Made by a program: the position numbers and the translations under genes. Positions 18,342 to 26,392 of a stretch of 49,032 nucleotides of DNA are shown here, one piece after another (positions within the stretch are counted from its first letter, which is position 1; each line of letters starts with the position of its first letter). The notes beneath the pieces were generated by a model. It was not told the origin of the DNA. It worked only from the letters and a program-made list of their open reading frames with translations, and did not search any database. This stretch comes from Blastococcus mobilis (lineage in GTDB: Bacteria; Actinomycetota; Actinomycetes; Mycobacteriales; Geodermatophilaceae): contig NZ_FZNO01000032.1 of assembly GCF_900188025.1 (NCBI RefSeq), positions 1 to 49,032 on the forward strand, written 5' to 3'.

Positions 18342-19015
18342 GTCTCCACACGGCCCGCGGACTCCGGCGTGCCGCCGCAGGTCATCGCAGGCCCGAGGCC
18401 GTCGCCGGCATTGCGCCGCTGCCGCACGCACCCGCGACCATCGTCAAGCTGCACGGCGACTACGCCGACCTGCAGTACGTGGCCGTCGGGCAGGCGACGT
18501 CGCCGCGCGGTCGTGCAGCAAGGGCTCGTCATCGGCCTCGTCGTCGTCCAGTCCGTCGCAGTCGAAGTAGCTGCACGTAGGGCGTAGGCCCTACACGTCC
18601 TGCCGACACACGGTTCTCCGGTTCGCGCTCCCGGCACGGTGCGCGGCCCGACGCGGTCGTCAATCACCGTGCCGCCCCGAGCCCCTACCGCCATCGTCGG
18701 TGAGGTGCAGAGCTGGCCACCTCATGGCGCCCTTGTGCCCCTTCCGCCGCGGCCGTCCTGGAGGGATCTGGAGCCGCAGGTCGACGGGGTCACCGCTCGG
18801 ACCACCGCTGGCGTGTAGGGCGATTGGGGGATGGAGAAACCGGGTTTGCGGGCGACGCGAGCAGACCTGGTCCTCGCAGAAGCTGGGTGAGCCCCGGACA
18901 CGGGGCCAGACGGACGCCGACACCGAGCCCGACCACCGGCTTCACCAGGTGATTGCCCCCGGTCGGGACATCGGCACCGTCTCCCCGCCACTCCCCGACA
19001 TCCCTGGAGGCTCCC
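18342..19015. other. Intergenic stretch after DISARM with gene remnants
   Basis: About 670 bp without an intact gene. A short SIR2-like relic lies at 18401-18475; the remainder shows no convincing coding frame, no hairpin and no RNA gene that I can support. Broken coding sequence suggests past deletion or recombination at the edge of the defence operon. Confidence 0.45.
18401..18475 (+). pseudogene. Relic of a SIR2-like protein
   Basis: One frame reads VAGIAPLPHAPATIVKLHGD followed by YADLQ. The PL-H-x(4)-TIVKLHGDY pattern is the conserved middle of SIR2-family proteins found in defence loci. Both sides lose similarity at once, so only about 25 codons survive. It lies 60 bp after drmC. The identification rests on this short motif alone. 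Confidence 0.45.
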
Positions 19016-19834
19016 ATGTCCAGCACCATCGCCACCACCGTCACCTGGCCGGCCAACACCGCGACCCCGCCCGCGGGCTGGGACCGGCTCACCGACACCG
19101 ACGGCAGCCAGCCGAGCGGCTGGTTCACCGCCAACAGCGGCGAGTTCCGGCTCGTGGTGAAGGGCTACCCCACCTGGGACGACGCCCCGTGGGACATCCC
19201 CGCCGACCTGCGCCACCACGACGAGGACGACGAGTACGCGTTCCTGGCGGCCCTGTTCGACCTGACCTACACGACGTACGTCTTCCCCTACCTGAGCACC
19301 GCCGCTGGCCCCTCGACCCACAGCTTCGGCAACCTGGACTTCTGCGGCGGGTGGCAGCACCCGGTCACTGGGGTGCACAGCGGTCTGCGCCAGGACGACG
19401 CGCTCCTCGATCGCGTGCTGTCCGGCGCAAAGCCGGCGGCGGAGCTCGTCGGTTCCGACGCCGATGCGGGGAGCTGGGTGGCCGCTGCCCAGGCCGCAGG
19501 GCTGGAGGCGCTGGTCTACCGGGACTGGAACACGAAGGTGTGGATCGCCCCCGCCTGCCTCGGGGACCGCGTGAGCCACCGCGCGCTGAGGGCCACGTGG
19601 CACGCGGTCGCCGCCGGCGACCCGGACCGGGCGCGGGCCAATCGGCTGCTGGACGTCATCGACCGCGGCCTGCAGCAGGCCTTCGCCCTCGACCTGCGCC
19701 AGCCGCCGGTCAAGCGCGGCTCGATCGTGACGCCGCCGTGGTGGGACGAGGACAGCGACGAGGGCTTCGTCGTGCTCGGCGCGGTCCTCGGCTACCCGCC
19801 GGCGTCGACCTACGCCCGGCTGACCGGCAACTGA
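19016..19834 (+). CDS. Hypothetical acidic protein
   Basis: A 272-residue soluble, acidic, Trp-rich protein with no recognised family. Notable blocks are WDDAPWDIPADLRHHDEDDEYAFLAALFDL and a C-terminal half with regular Asp/Arg helices. There is no signal peptide, membrane segment or catalytic motif that I can name. The ATG at 19016 follows CTGGAGG at good spacing. A strong hairpin follows the stop, so it is probably a single-gene unit. The acidic nature would fit a DNA-mimic or anti-restriction type role, but nothing specific supports that. Confidence 0.7.
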   Translation: MSSTIATTVTWPANTATPPAGWDRLTDTDGSQPSGWFTANSGEFRLVVKGYPTWDDAPWDIPADLRHHDEDDEYAFLAALFDLTYTTYVFPYLSTAAGPSTHSFGNLDFCGGWQHPVTGVHSGLRQDDALLDRVLSGAKPAAELVGSDADAGSWVAAAQAAGLEALVYRDWNTKVWIAPACLGDRVSHRALRATWHAVAAGDPDRARANRLLDVIDRGLQQAFALDLRQPPVKRGSIVTPPWWDEDSDEGFVVLGAVLGYPPASTYARLTGN

Positions 19835-19850
19835 CGACGCGGTCCACCCC

Positions 19851-19886
19851 CGAGCCCCGCACCCGGTCGACCGGGTGCGGGGCTCG
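19851..19886 (+). terminator. Perfect hairpin after the acidic protein gene
   Basis: A 36-bp perfect palindrome (CGAGCCCCGCACCCGGTC and its complement), 17 bp after the preceding stop. Strong GC stem without a T tract; the most likely role is a terminator. Confidence 0.7.
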
Positions 19887-20028
19887 ACAGCGTCCACGCA
19901 CCCCCCCAACCCGCTTGCGCCCGCGCGTCGCGCCCTGACGGTCCCTGCCGGACACCTGACGTGTCCCGCGCGGATCGTTCGCCGGGGCAGCAGGGCTCCC
20001 GGCACGCGCCTCTCATCGGAGGGCCCGC

Positions 20029-20433
20029 ATGCCCGAACCGATCATCCGCACCGCGTCGAGCGCCGCTCGTGCGGTACCCCGGCAGCGCGGACGGCCGCGA
20101 CCGCCGCTCGTGCGCCAGCTGCGCGAGCAGGACTGGCGGACGCTGGTCGGGACCTACCGCCTGCTGTCGCGCCTGGTGGTGGAGCGCACCAAGCACCATC
20201 TGATCGACGACGCGGACAGCTTCGCCCGAGACGCGGTACTCGTCGAGAAGGAGCTGGAGCGCGACTTCCCGTTCCGCTGGGCGCGCCGGCGGTCCGAACT
20301 CCTGCTGGAGCAGTCCACCTGGTGGGCCCAGCCGCACGAGGACGATCCCCTGAGCTGTCGGGCGTGCCAGCTGCAGCTCGGACGCTCGTCTGACCGGGCG
20401 ACACCACCGCCACGGCGCCGCGTCGGCGAGTAG
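20029..20433 (+). CDS. Small basic hypothetical protein
   Basis: A 134-residue basic protein of unknown family. The N-terminus is Arg/Pro-rich (RQRGRPRPP resembles an AT-hook-like core, which could touch DNA), followed by helices such as DWRTLVGTYRLLSRLVVERTKHHL. A CRAC pair occurs near the C-terminus. The ATG at 20029 is preceded by GGAGGG. A hairpin follows the stop. Function unknown; it may be a regulator or nucleoid-type protein of the island. Confidence 0.65.
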   Translation: MPEPIIRTASSAARAVPRQRGRPRPPLVRQLREQDWRTLVGTYRLLSRLVVERTKHHLIDDADSFARDAVLVEKELERDFPFRWARRRSELLLEQSTWWAQPHEDDPLSCRACQLQLGRSSDRATPPPRRRVGE

Positions 20434-20443
20434 CCCAGACCGT

Positions 20444-20476
20444 TGAGGCCCCGGACCATCGTGGTCCGGGGCCTCA
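20444..20476 (+). terminator. Hairpin between convergent genes
   Basis: The stem TGAGGCCCCGGACCA / TGGTCCGGGGCCTCA has a 3-nt loop and lies between the convergent genes ending at 20433 and 20499, so it may stop transcription from both sides. Confidence 0.7.
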
Positions 20477-20498
20477 TCGCGCTCGCTGTGTCAGGCGT

Positions 20499-20831
20499 TC
20501 ACCTGGTTGCGGCGGCGGAGGTCGACGCGAGCACCTGCGCCCGCTCCCCGATGTAGACGTCTTCCACCAGGTTCACCATCCCGGTCAGGCTCACGGCGAG
20601 CTCGATGCGGCTGCCCTCGGGCATCGTCCCGAGCGGCGTCCCCGGCGACGCCGTCACCTGGACGTTGCCCGCTGCGGTCTCGACCCGCAGCCAGACGTTC
20701 CGGTACCCCCCGCCGTAGTGGCCGCCGCCCCGGGCGGCGACCACCCCGCGGATCCGGACGCGCTGCCGGTTGGTGGCGGCCGCGCGCAGCTGTGTGCGGG
20801 TCTTGATCATCATCAGGTCATGTGCGGGCAT
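20499..20831 (-). CDS. Small hypothetical protein, possible OB-fold
   Basis: A 110-residue protein. After a short helix (LRAAATNRQ) it alternates short beta-like strands: VRIRGVVAARG, NVWLRVETAAG, NVQVTASPG, RIELAVSLTGM, VEDVYIGERAQVLAS. This strand pattern with glycine turns resembles a small OB-fold, as in single-strand nucleic acid binding proteins, but there is no sequence motif to prove it. The ATG at 20831 has GAGGGAGG upstream at ideal spacing. It is transcribed alone on the minus strand. Confidence 0.6.
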   Translation of the reverse strand: MPAHDLMMIKTRTQLRAAATNRQRVRIRGVVAARGGGHYGGGYRNVWLRVETAAGNVQVTASPGTPLGTMPEGSRIELAVSLTGMVNLVEDVYIGERAQVLASTSAAATR

Positions 20832-21026
20832 GACGCCTCCCTCATCACCCGGGCTGTCCCCGGCTGCATCGGAAGGTCACGGACTCGCGCCCCGGCGCAC
20901 TCAGGTGAGCTCCCCTGAGTCGCGCCCAGGTCAGCGTGTCCACGGTGACCTGCGTCTCCGCCCGTCCGCTGCACAGTCCATGTACCGGCGAATGCGCAGC
21001 GGCGCGGCGGCCGCACCGTCACGGCC

Positions 21027-21797
21027 ATGACGGCCCGGCACTCCCCCGGCGGAGAGATGGTCCCGCTCGACATGCTGCGCACGGCGGCGCGACTGCGGCC
21101 GGCGGATCCCGCGCACGTGGAGCGCCTCGCGACCGCACTCGACGACACCCCGCCGGTCCTGGTCCGGCGGGACGACGACGGCTGCTGGGTGCTCGTGGAC
21201 GGATTCATGCGGGTAGACGCCGCCCGCGCCCTCGGCCGGTCCACGGTGCGCGTGCAGTGGGTGGACGGGGACGAGGCCGAGGCGTGGGAACGGGCGATTC
21301 GCGCGAATGCCAGCCACGGCCTGCCACTCACCGCGAAGCAGCGGCGCGAGGCGGCACTGCGCCTGCTGGCGCTGGCCCCGGAGTGGTCCGATCGCCGCAT
21401 CAGCTCGGCCTGTGGGGTGGATGCCCGATCGGTGGCCCGGTGGCGCAAGAGCCCGGGCCGCTCAGGTGAGGAGATGCCGCACGCGAGCAGCGGGGAACGG
21501 ATCGGTCGTGACGGCCGGCGATACCTCTCGGCCGAGGATCTGGAAGCCCGGCGTCAGGCGGTGCGCGAACTCCTGCGCCGCGATCCCGGACTGTCGGACC
21601 GGGAGCTGGGTCGCCGGGCAGGCTTGTCGGCGTCGGCGGTCCGCCGCGTGCGGGTGCAGTCGCTGCCTACGGCACCGGCGGTCCGAGCGGTCGGGCGCCG
21701 GCGGGCCGCCTGGGCGGTGGCAGCAGGGATGCTCCGGTCGGCGGGCAGGGCTGTCCGCCGGGCGGCTGTCCTGCTTGGGCGTCTGCTGCGAACGTGA
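21027..21797 (+). CDS. ParB/Spo0J-like nuclease-domain DNA-binding protein
   Basis: A 256-residue protein. The N-terminal half resembles the ParB/sulfiredoxin-like domain: MVPLDMLRTAARLRPADPAHVERLATAL, then VLVDGFMRVDAARALG, the equivalent of the GHRR-containing segment but with GFMR. Next comes LTAKQRREAALRLL and a helix-turn-helix, SDRRISSACGVDARSVARWRK, with a second HTH-like segment LSDRELGRRAGLSASAVRRVR. The C-terminus is basic and hydrophobic. There is no adjacent parA, so chromosome-style partition is unlikely. Standalone ParB-like proteins in actinobacterial elements often act as regulators. A strong hairpin follows. Confidence 0.7.
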   Translation: MTARHSPGGEMVPLDMLRTAARLRPADPAHVERLATALDDTPPVLVRRDDDGCWVLVDGFMRVDAARALGRSTVRVQWVDGDEAEAWERAIRANASHGLPLTAKQRREAALRLLALAPEWSDRRISSACGVDARSVARWRKSPGRSGEEMPHASSGERIGRDGRRYLSAEDLEARRQAVRELLRRDPGLSDRELGRRAGLSASAVRRVRVQSLPTAPAVRAVGRRRAAWAVAAGMLRSAGRAVRRAAVLLGRLLRT

Positions 21798-21829
21798 GCT
21801 GGGGGAGGAACGTGCGTTCCTCCCCCAGC
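21798..21829 (+). terminator. Bidirectional terminator hairpin
   Basis: The perfect 15-bp stem GCTGGGGGAGGAACG / CGTTCCTCCCCCAGC has a 2-nt loop. It starts directly after the ParB-like gene stop and ends just before the stop of the convergent gene at 21836, so it can serve both. Confidence 0.75.
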
Positions 21830-21835
21830 GTCAGT

Positions 21836-23167
21836 TCAGCCGCCCTGCGTGCCTGCCCTCAGCGCATGGTGCGCGTCCTGGATCTGCACGGTCAGGGCCT
21901 GGCGGAGCCCATCCGCTGTAGCGCGGATGTTGGTCAGCGTCTTCTCCGCGGTGGAGACGTGCTTGCTGACGTCGTCGAAACGGGACAGCAGGTCGAGCAG
22001 GTGGTCCACCGCCGTCCGGGCGCGGCCGATGTCGACCGAGCTGTCGGCGCCGGTCTGCGCCGCCGCGAGGATGGTGAGCTCGCGGACGATCCCGAGGACC
22101 AGCGTCAGCAGCTCGGGCCGGTCGGCGGCCACCACCCAGCAGGTTCGATCCACGCGTGCCCAGCTTCCCGGGCCCGGTACATCGTCTGCCGTCTCCACCA
22201 CCGCGAGTGCGCTGTGCGCACCGCGGACCCGGAGGGCGTCGTTCAGCTCGTCGCGGAACGCCCGCATCGACGGCCGACGCTGGCGGCGCTTGGCCTCCAC
22301 GATGAGTACCGGCCGGGTGGAGGTGCTGGTGATGATGCGCACCAGCACGTCTCCGACCCGGCGGGTGGTACCCGGTGCCGGCTGGCTGCCCACGTGCTCG
22401 ATGAGGTCACCCGTGGCCTGCGCCCAGCTGGCGACGCCAACGGCGACGCGGTCCTCCCAGTCCTTGCCCACGGCAGCGGAGTTCTTCCGCGCCGCGGCCT
22501 GCCCGGCTTGCTGGGCCTGGACCAGCGCCTGCAGCGCGGCCAGACCCTCGCCGAGTTCGCGCCGTGCGCCGTCGACGGCGGCGGTGAGGTCGCGTCGAAG
22601 GGCGCTGAGCGGCGAGGCCGGGTTCTCGGTGGAGACGACGGACCGCACACTGTCGCTGTGCGTTCGCACCACGGACTCGAGCTGGCCGAGGGCCTCCCGC
22701 TGGGCGGTCACGGCGGCCTGCCGGACGGCCTCGCGGACGTCGCCGGCACCGCCGGTGAGCGCCGCAGCGAGTCCCTGCTCGATGCGGCGGGGCAGGTCGG
22801 CTAGGGCGGCCTCGGCCGCCTGACGGGTGGCCTGCTCGCTGGCCGTCACCTGGTTCAGCAGCCCATCGAGCTGCGTGAGGGTGTCGGTGGCGCGCTGCTC
22901 CAGCGCACGGTCGAAGCCGGCCAGCGCCCTCTGCATCACGGCCGCGTGGTTGCCGCCGCTGCGCTGCAGCCCGGCGGCGACCATGCCGACGACCAGGGCC
23001 GCCGACACGGTGTCGGTCAACGCCTCCGGGCCGTGCTCCGCCAGTTCGCGAGCGGCGAGCGCGACCGTCTCCGGATGATCGAGCCGCAGGTGGCGGATCA
23101 CCAGCTGATCGTCGAGGACGGTGACCGGCTCGTTGCTGCCTCGCTGGGCGGGGATGGCGACGGTCAT
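21836..23167 (-). CDS. Coiled-coil protein with PD-(D/E)XK nuclease-like domain
   Basis: A 443-residue protein. Residues about 75-225 form long Ala/Gln/Glu-rich helices typical of a coiled coil. Residues about 230-330 look like a restriction-endonuclease fold: KDWEDRV with E238, then VGDVLV with D273, then LIVEAKRR with E291 and K293, the pattern E...D...ExK. RmuC-like proteins combine coiled coil and nuclease domain in the same order. A helical C-terminal tail follows. The ATG at 23167 overlaps the stop of the upstream gene (ATGA), so the two form an operon. It may be a DNA-degrading effector, but neither nuclease activity nor a defence role is proven by sequence. Confidence 0.65.
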   Translation of the reverse strand: MTVAIPAQRGSNEPVTVLDDQLVIRHLRLDHPETVALAARELAEHGPEALTDTVSAALVVGMVAAGLQRSGGNHAAVMQRALAGFDRALEQRATDTLTQLDGLLNQVTASEQATRQAAEAALADLPRRIEQGLAAALTGGAGDVREAVRQAAVTAQREALGQLESVVRTHSDSVRSVVSTENPASPLSALRRDLTAAVDGARRELGEGLAALQALVQAQQAGQAAARKNSAAVGKDWEDRVAVGVASWAQATGDLIEHVGSQPAPGTTRRVGDVLVRIITSTSTRPVLIVEAKRRQRRPSMRAFRDELNDALRVRGAHSALAVVETADDVPGPGSWARVDRTCWVVAADRPELLTLVLGIVRELTILAAAQTGADSSVDIGRARTAVDHLLDLLSRFDDVSKHVSTAEKTLTNIRATADGLRQALTVQIQDAHHALRAGTQGG

Positions 23168-23538
23168 CGCGGCGCCTCCCCCATCAGCAGCTGCGTGATC
23201 GACGGCAGGCCGTCGACCGCGCGCCGGCAGTTCAGGCAGTCGCTCGGCGCCGTGGACTGGTCGCCGGCGTGCTCGGCCTCCAACAGGAGGAGCTGCAGCA
23301 CCGGCTGAACCTGCCGCCAGACCTTGCGGTGACGGTGCCGAAGAGCCTCCTCGACGCCGGTGAGGGCGTCGCAGAGCTCCACCTCGTCGGCACCGCCGTG
23401 GGCCTGGGCGGTGATGAACCGGACCGCCAGCGACCGCCAGACGGCCAGCAGCCGGCGCAGGTCGCGATCGCGGTGCGCGGCGTCGGCCGCGTGCTCAGCC
23501 GGCGCAACCGCCGGCAGGAAGCGGATGGATTGGGACAC
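23164..23538 (-). CDS. Hypothetical helical protein coupled to nuclease-like gene
   Basis: A 124-residue mostly helical protein of unknown family. It contains a CLNCRRAVDGL motif near the C-terminus (a CxxC pair) and several histidines (AEHAADAAHRDRD, RHRHRKVW), which might bind metal. The GTG at 23538 is chosen for the GGAGG 7 nt upstream; the open frame continues upstream but through the hairpin at 23563-23600, which argues against a longer start. The stop overlaps the start of the coiled-coil nuclease-like gene. Role unknown; perhaps a partner or inhibitor of that protein. Confidence 0.6.
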   Translation of the reverse strand: MSQSIRFLPAVAPAEHAADAAHRDRDLRRLLAVWRSLAVRFITAQAHGGADEVELCDALTGVEEALRHRHRKVWRQVQPVLQLLLLEAEHAGDQSTAPSDCLNCRRAVDGLPSITQLLMGEAPR

Positions 23539-23562
23539 GAGTGCCTCCAGATGATGTGGGCG

Positions 23563-23600
23563 CCGTGTTGTCGGGGGACGAACGTCCCCCGACAACACGG
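23563..23600 (-). terminator. 18-bp perfect inverted repeat
   Basis: The arms CCGTGTTGTCGGGGGACG and their exact complement are separated by AA. It lies downstream of the Cys-rich gene (stop at 23662) and 25 bp upstream of the next start at 23538. It may be a terminator or an operator controlling the two-gene operon; position fits both. Confidence 0.6.
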
Positions 23601-23661
23601 GGGTGGCGTTCGACCACCGCCGGCCACCGTGGCGGCGCGGCTTCCGCACACAACCCCTGGA

Positions 23662-24045
23662 TCACCGATCGCCGTCGGGATGCTGTTCGCGCACCCACAG
23701 CAGGCCGACCAGTCCCCCGGCGTCGACCTCCTCGGCGCGGGCCTGAAGGAACTTCCAGTCCTCGTCGGTGAGGACCACAGGTCCGTACGAGGCGTAGATG
23801 GCGTCGAGCGCCACGAACGGCTGGGCGCTCAGCAGCCAGGACGGCGCGCTGCAGCTGGTCCCGAAGTCCGCACACACGCATGACCGAGCGGAGCGGGTCA
23901 GTCCGCACGCGAAACAGGTCACGCAGAGCTCGGTCGCGGCGACGTCGAGCGGCTCCACATCGGGCAACCGGTCCGAGGCGGCCTTCAGGCACACCCGGTC
24001 GCAGACCATGACATGGGCGCCGCGACCAACAGGCACGAACAACAC
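23662..24045 (-). CDS. Cysteine-rich hypothetical protein (possible zinc-binding)
   Basis: A 127-residue protein with a cluster of cysteines: MVCDRVCLKAAS near residue 15, then LCVTCFACGL, SCVCADFGTSC and SCSAP up to about residue 75. The spacing CxxCxxC...CxC suggests a zinc ribbon or two metal sites. The C-terminal part is mixed alpha/beta. The GTG at 24045 has GGAGG 5 nt before it. The family is not recognised. It lies next to the nuclease-like operon on the same strand but is separated from it by a strong hairpin. Confidence 0.55.
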   Translation of the reverse strand: MLFVPVGRGAHVMVCDRVCLKAASDRLPDVEPLDVAATELCVTCFACGLTRSARSCVCADFGTSCSAPSWLLSAQPFVALDAIYASYGPVVLTDEDWKFLQARAEEVDAGGLVGLLWVREQHPDGDR

Positions 24046-24373
24046 AGGAGCCTCCGTTGGGGCTCGGCCGGCGACCCGCCGGCGGGGACGACGCCTGCCG
24101 GCGACCGCCGCCGGACGATGCCGCCGGGGCCCGGCCGTGCATTCACCCCGCAGGGCGCGGTGCCCGCTCCCCTCCCCCGGCGCCCGGGCGCCGCGCACGG
24201 AGCTGGTTCCCCGGCGATCGCAGGCCGCTGCGGGATAGCAACTCTGGCTCTCGATTAGACGAAAAATCGCGAGTCAGAGTTGGCAGTTGATTGCCGTTCT
24301 CGCAGGTCACAGCACGGTGCCTCGGGTCCGCCGCGGTGCAACCGGCACCCGGCCCGCCACCTGGAGGACCGAA
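24046..24373. other. Divergent intergenic region before the recombinase block
   Basis: About 330 bp between divergent genes. It holds a locally A/T-richer 44-bp palindrome (24239-24282, listed separately) and must contain promoters for both sides. No other structure was seen. Confidence 0.5.
24239..24282 (+). repeat. 44-bp imperfect palindrome, candidate recombination site or operator
   Basis: The left arm CAACTCTGGCTCTCGATT and right arm AATCGCGAGTCAGAGTTG are inverted repeats matching at 16 of 18 positions, separated by the 8-bp spacer AGACGAAA. Arms around a 6-8 bp spacer are the architecture of tyrosine recombinase crossover sites. It lies 92 bp before the first of three tyrosine recombinase genes and is markedly A/T-richer than its surroundings. 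I did not see a second copy in the window. Confidence 0.55.
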
Positions 24374-26059
24374 GTGCCTTCCCCGTCCGACACCGCCGTG
24401 ACCGACCCCACCGGGCCGGCCCCCGACCTCGCCGAAGCACTGCTCACCCGGGGCGCGCAGGCGCTCGTCGACGACCTGGTCGAGGCCGAGCTCGCGGTCG
24501 CCGGCACCCGCACCGCCATGCTCGCCTCGGTCGAGTTCACCCCCATGCCCGAGCTGGGCGAGGAGCTGCCGGTCGACCTGCGCCCCGAGCTGGCGCTGGC
24601 CCGTGAGCTCGCCCGCGAGTCGCTGGCCGAGGCCACCCGGCGGGGCTACACGAGCGGCTGGAAGCAGTTTGCCACGTGGTGCGTCGAGCACGGCGCGTCG
24701 CCGCTGCCCGCTCAGCCGGGGATCGTCGCCGCCTACCTCGCGGTGCTCGCCGTCGCGGTCGACGAGCGCGGCGACGTGCTCCGTGACGAGGAGGGTAGGC
24801 CGCTGCGCGGCAAGGTGCCGGGCACCGTGGCCCTGCGGCTGCAGGCGATCAACAAGGCGCACGAGGCGCGCGGCCTGCCCATCCCCGGGAAGGACCCGCA
24901 GGTCGCCGCCGTCCTCGCCGGCATCCGCCGCACCTACGGCGTCCGCCCCGAGCACCAGCGCGTGGCGATCGACCTCGACCGGCTCCGGGCCCTGCTCGAC
25001 GCCGTCGACGCTCCGCAGGTGGCTGCGCTGACCGCCAACGCCATCCGCCTGCTGGGCGGCCGGCTGGGCTGGACCGCCGGCCAGATGGCGAGGCTGCGCT
25101 GGCCCGACATCCGGTTCGGCGACGACCGGGTCACCCTGGACGCGCCAGCCACCACCGCCCGCGGTCAGGCGACCGTGATCACCGTCCGCCGGCACCGCAA
25201 CCCGAGGCTCTGCCTCGTGACCGCGCTGGCCGAGCTGCACAGCCGGCGGCGGCACAACCAGGAGGTCATCGCCGACCCCAGCGGACGGCCCTACACCCGG
25301 CAGGGCCTGCACAAGGCCCTGCTGCGGCTTGCCGCGGAGGTGCCGGGGTGGCGGCCCGGTGCCGGTCCGGTCCCCGACCGTCAGCTGCTGTCCTGCCTCC
25401 CGGAGCCGGAGCAGCGCACGACCAAGCAGCTGCGCGACCGCGCGCTGCTGCTGACCGGCTGGTCCTGCGCCCTGCGCCGGTCGAACCTGACGATGCTCAC
25501 CTGGCGCGACCTCACTCCCGAAGCCGGTGAGTGGGGCCTCCTCGTCCGCCGCTCGAAGACCGACCAGACGGGGGCGAACCCGCACCGGCACTGGCTGCCC
25601 CTGGCCGGGGACGACATGCCCTGCCCGGCGACGGCGCTGACCGCCTGGCACCAGGAGGTCACCCGCCTGCTGGGCCACGACCCCCGGGTTCACCGCCCCG
25701 ATCAGCCGGTGTTCTGCCCGATCGACCGGCACGGCAACGTCCGGGTCGCGGCCGGCGGCAAGCTCACGTCGCTCTCCGGGGAGGCGATCAACGAGCTGGT
25801 CCAGGATCTTGCCTACGCCGCCGGTCTGGCGGTGCGGCCCACTCGGATCCGCGGCCAGCGCGTCTACCACCAGTGGGGCGCGCACGGCCTGCGCGCCGGG
25901 TTCATCACCGAGGGGCTTCGGGACGGCAAGCTGACCATCGAGGAGGTGCAGCAGATCTCCGGGCACAAGTGCCTCGAGGTGCTGCTCGGCTACCGCCGGG
26001 AGGTCAACGCCCGGGCGAACAACCCCGCGCGCAAGCTGTTCAAGCCGCGGCCCAGCTGA
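24374..26059 (+). CDS. Large tyrosine recombinase 1 of a three-gene set
   Basis: A 561-residue tyrosine recombinase. A SAM-like core-binding domain (about 75-180, RRGYTSGWKQFATWCVEHG) is followed by a segment (about 215-300, AIRLLGGRLGWTAGQMARLRWPDI) that looks like the first half of a catalytic domain without its arginine. The true catalytic domain is at about 350-545: R368 in CALRRSNL, K395 in RRSKTDQTG, H504-G-L-R507, H531 in SGHKCLE and Y540 in LLGYRR. All key residues are present, so it is probably active. The GTG at 24374 has GGAGG 6 nt upstream. It is longer than usual integrases (about 300-450) because of the partial domain duplication. It heads a block of recombinases distinct from the island integrase. 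Confidence 0.88.
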   Translation: MPSPSDTAVTDPTGPAPDLAEALLTRGAQALVDDLVEAELAVAGTRTAMLASVEFTPMPELGEELPVDLRPELALARELARESLAEATRRGYTSGWKQFATWCVEHGASPLPAQPGIVAAYLAVLAVAVDERGDVLRDEEGRPLRGKVPGTVALRLQAINKAHEARGLPIPGKDPQVAAVLAGIRRTYGVRPEHQRVAIDLDRLRALLDAVDAPQVAALTANAIRLLGGRLGWTAGQMARLRWPDIRFGDDRVTLDAPATTARGQATVITVRRHRNPRLCLVTALAELHSRRRHNQEVIADPSGRPYTRQGLHKALLRLAAEVPGWRPGAGPVPDRQLLSCLPEPEQRTTKQLRDRALLLTGWSCALRRSNLTMLTWRDLTPEAGEWGLLVRRSKTDQTGANPHRHWLPLAGDDMPCPATALTAWHQEVTRLLGHDPRVHRPDQPVFCPIDRHGNVRVAAGGKLTSLSGEAINELVQDLAYAAGLAVRPTRIRGQRVYHQWGAHGLRAGFITEGLRDGKLTIEEVQQISGHKCLEVLLGYRREVNARANNPARKLFKPRPS

Positions 26060-26072
26060 TCCCCCGCTGAGT

Positions 26073-26100
26073 CTGCCCGGGCCGCGAGCGCCCCGGGCAG
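26073..26100 (+). terminator. Hairpin after recombinase 1
   Basis: The stem CTGCCCGGG / CCCGGGCAG has a 10-nt loop, 14 bp after the recombinase stop. It may attenuate transcription into the following genes. Confidence 0.45.
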
Positions 26101-26140
26101 GCTCATTGCGCCACGCGGCCCGCTCCGGACGTTGCGGGTC

Positions 26141-26392
26141 ATGCCTACCACCCGCAGCACCGACCTCACGCTCGGTGCCCTCCTGACCGGCCTGCGGCAG
26201 GCCGGAGACGACCGCCTGCTCGACGAGACCGTCGGCGGTGAGCACTGGGCCGTCTTCCGCGACTGGTGCCACACCCGCGGAATCGACGGCGACGTCGACA
26301 GCCTCGCCGAGTGGTGCGCGGTCACCGAAGCCGCCCTCACCGGCGACGACTACGCCGCCCTGCGGCGCCTCGCGCAGCGGGCACGGGCATGA
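26141..26392 (+). CDS. Small protein resembling a recombinase core-binding fragment
   Basis: An 83-residue protein. The block GEHWAVFRDWCHTRGIDG resembles the helix of the SAM-like core-binding domain seen in the neighbouring recombinases (SGWKQFATWCVEHG, YRLRVFTNWCRKTG). No catalytic domain follows. Its stop overlaps the ATG of recombinase 2 (ATGA), so it is translated as part of that operon. It could be a DNA-binding accessory factor derived from a recombinase N-terminus, or a remnant kept for coupling. No clear ribosome binding site was seen before the ATG. Confidence 0.55.
   Translation: MPTTRSTDLTLGALLTGLRQAGDDRLLDETVGGEHWAVFRDWCHTRGIDGDVDSLAEWCAVTEAALTGDDYAALRRLAQRARA

Noticed and set aside
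18369-18587. Short plus-strand open frame after drmC as a gene
   Set aside because: The recognisable SIR2-like stretch lies in another frame and is truncated on both sides; this frame is low-complexity.
21027-21797. ParB-like gene as proof of a plasmid partition system or replicating element
   Set aside because: No parA, no replication initiator and no parS-like repeat cluster are visible; a regulatory role is at least as likely.
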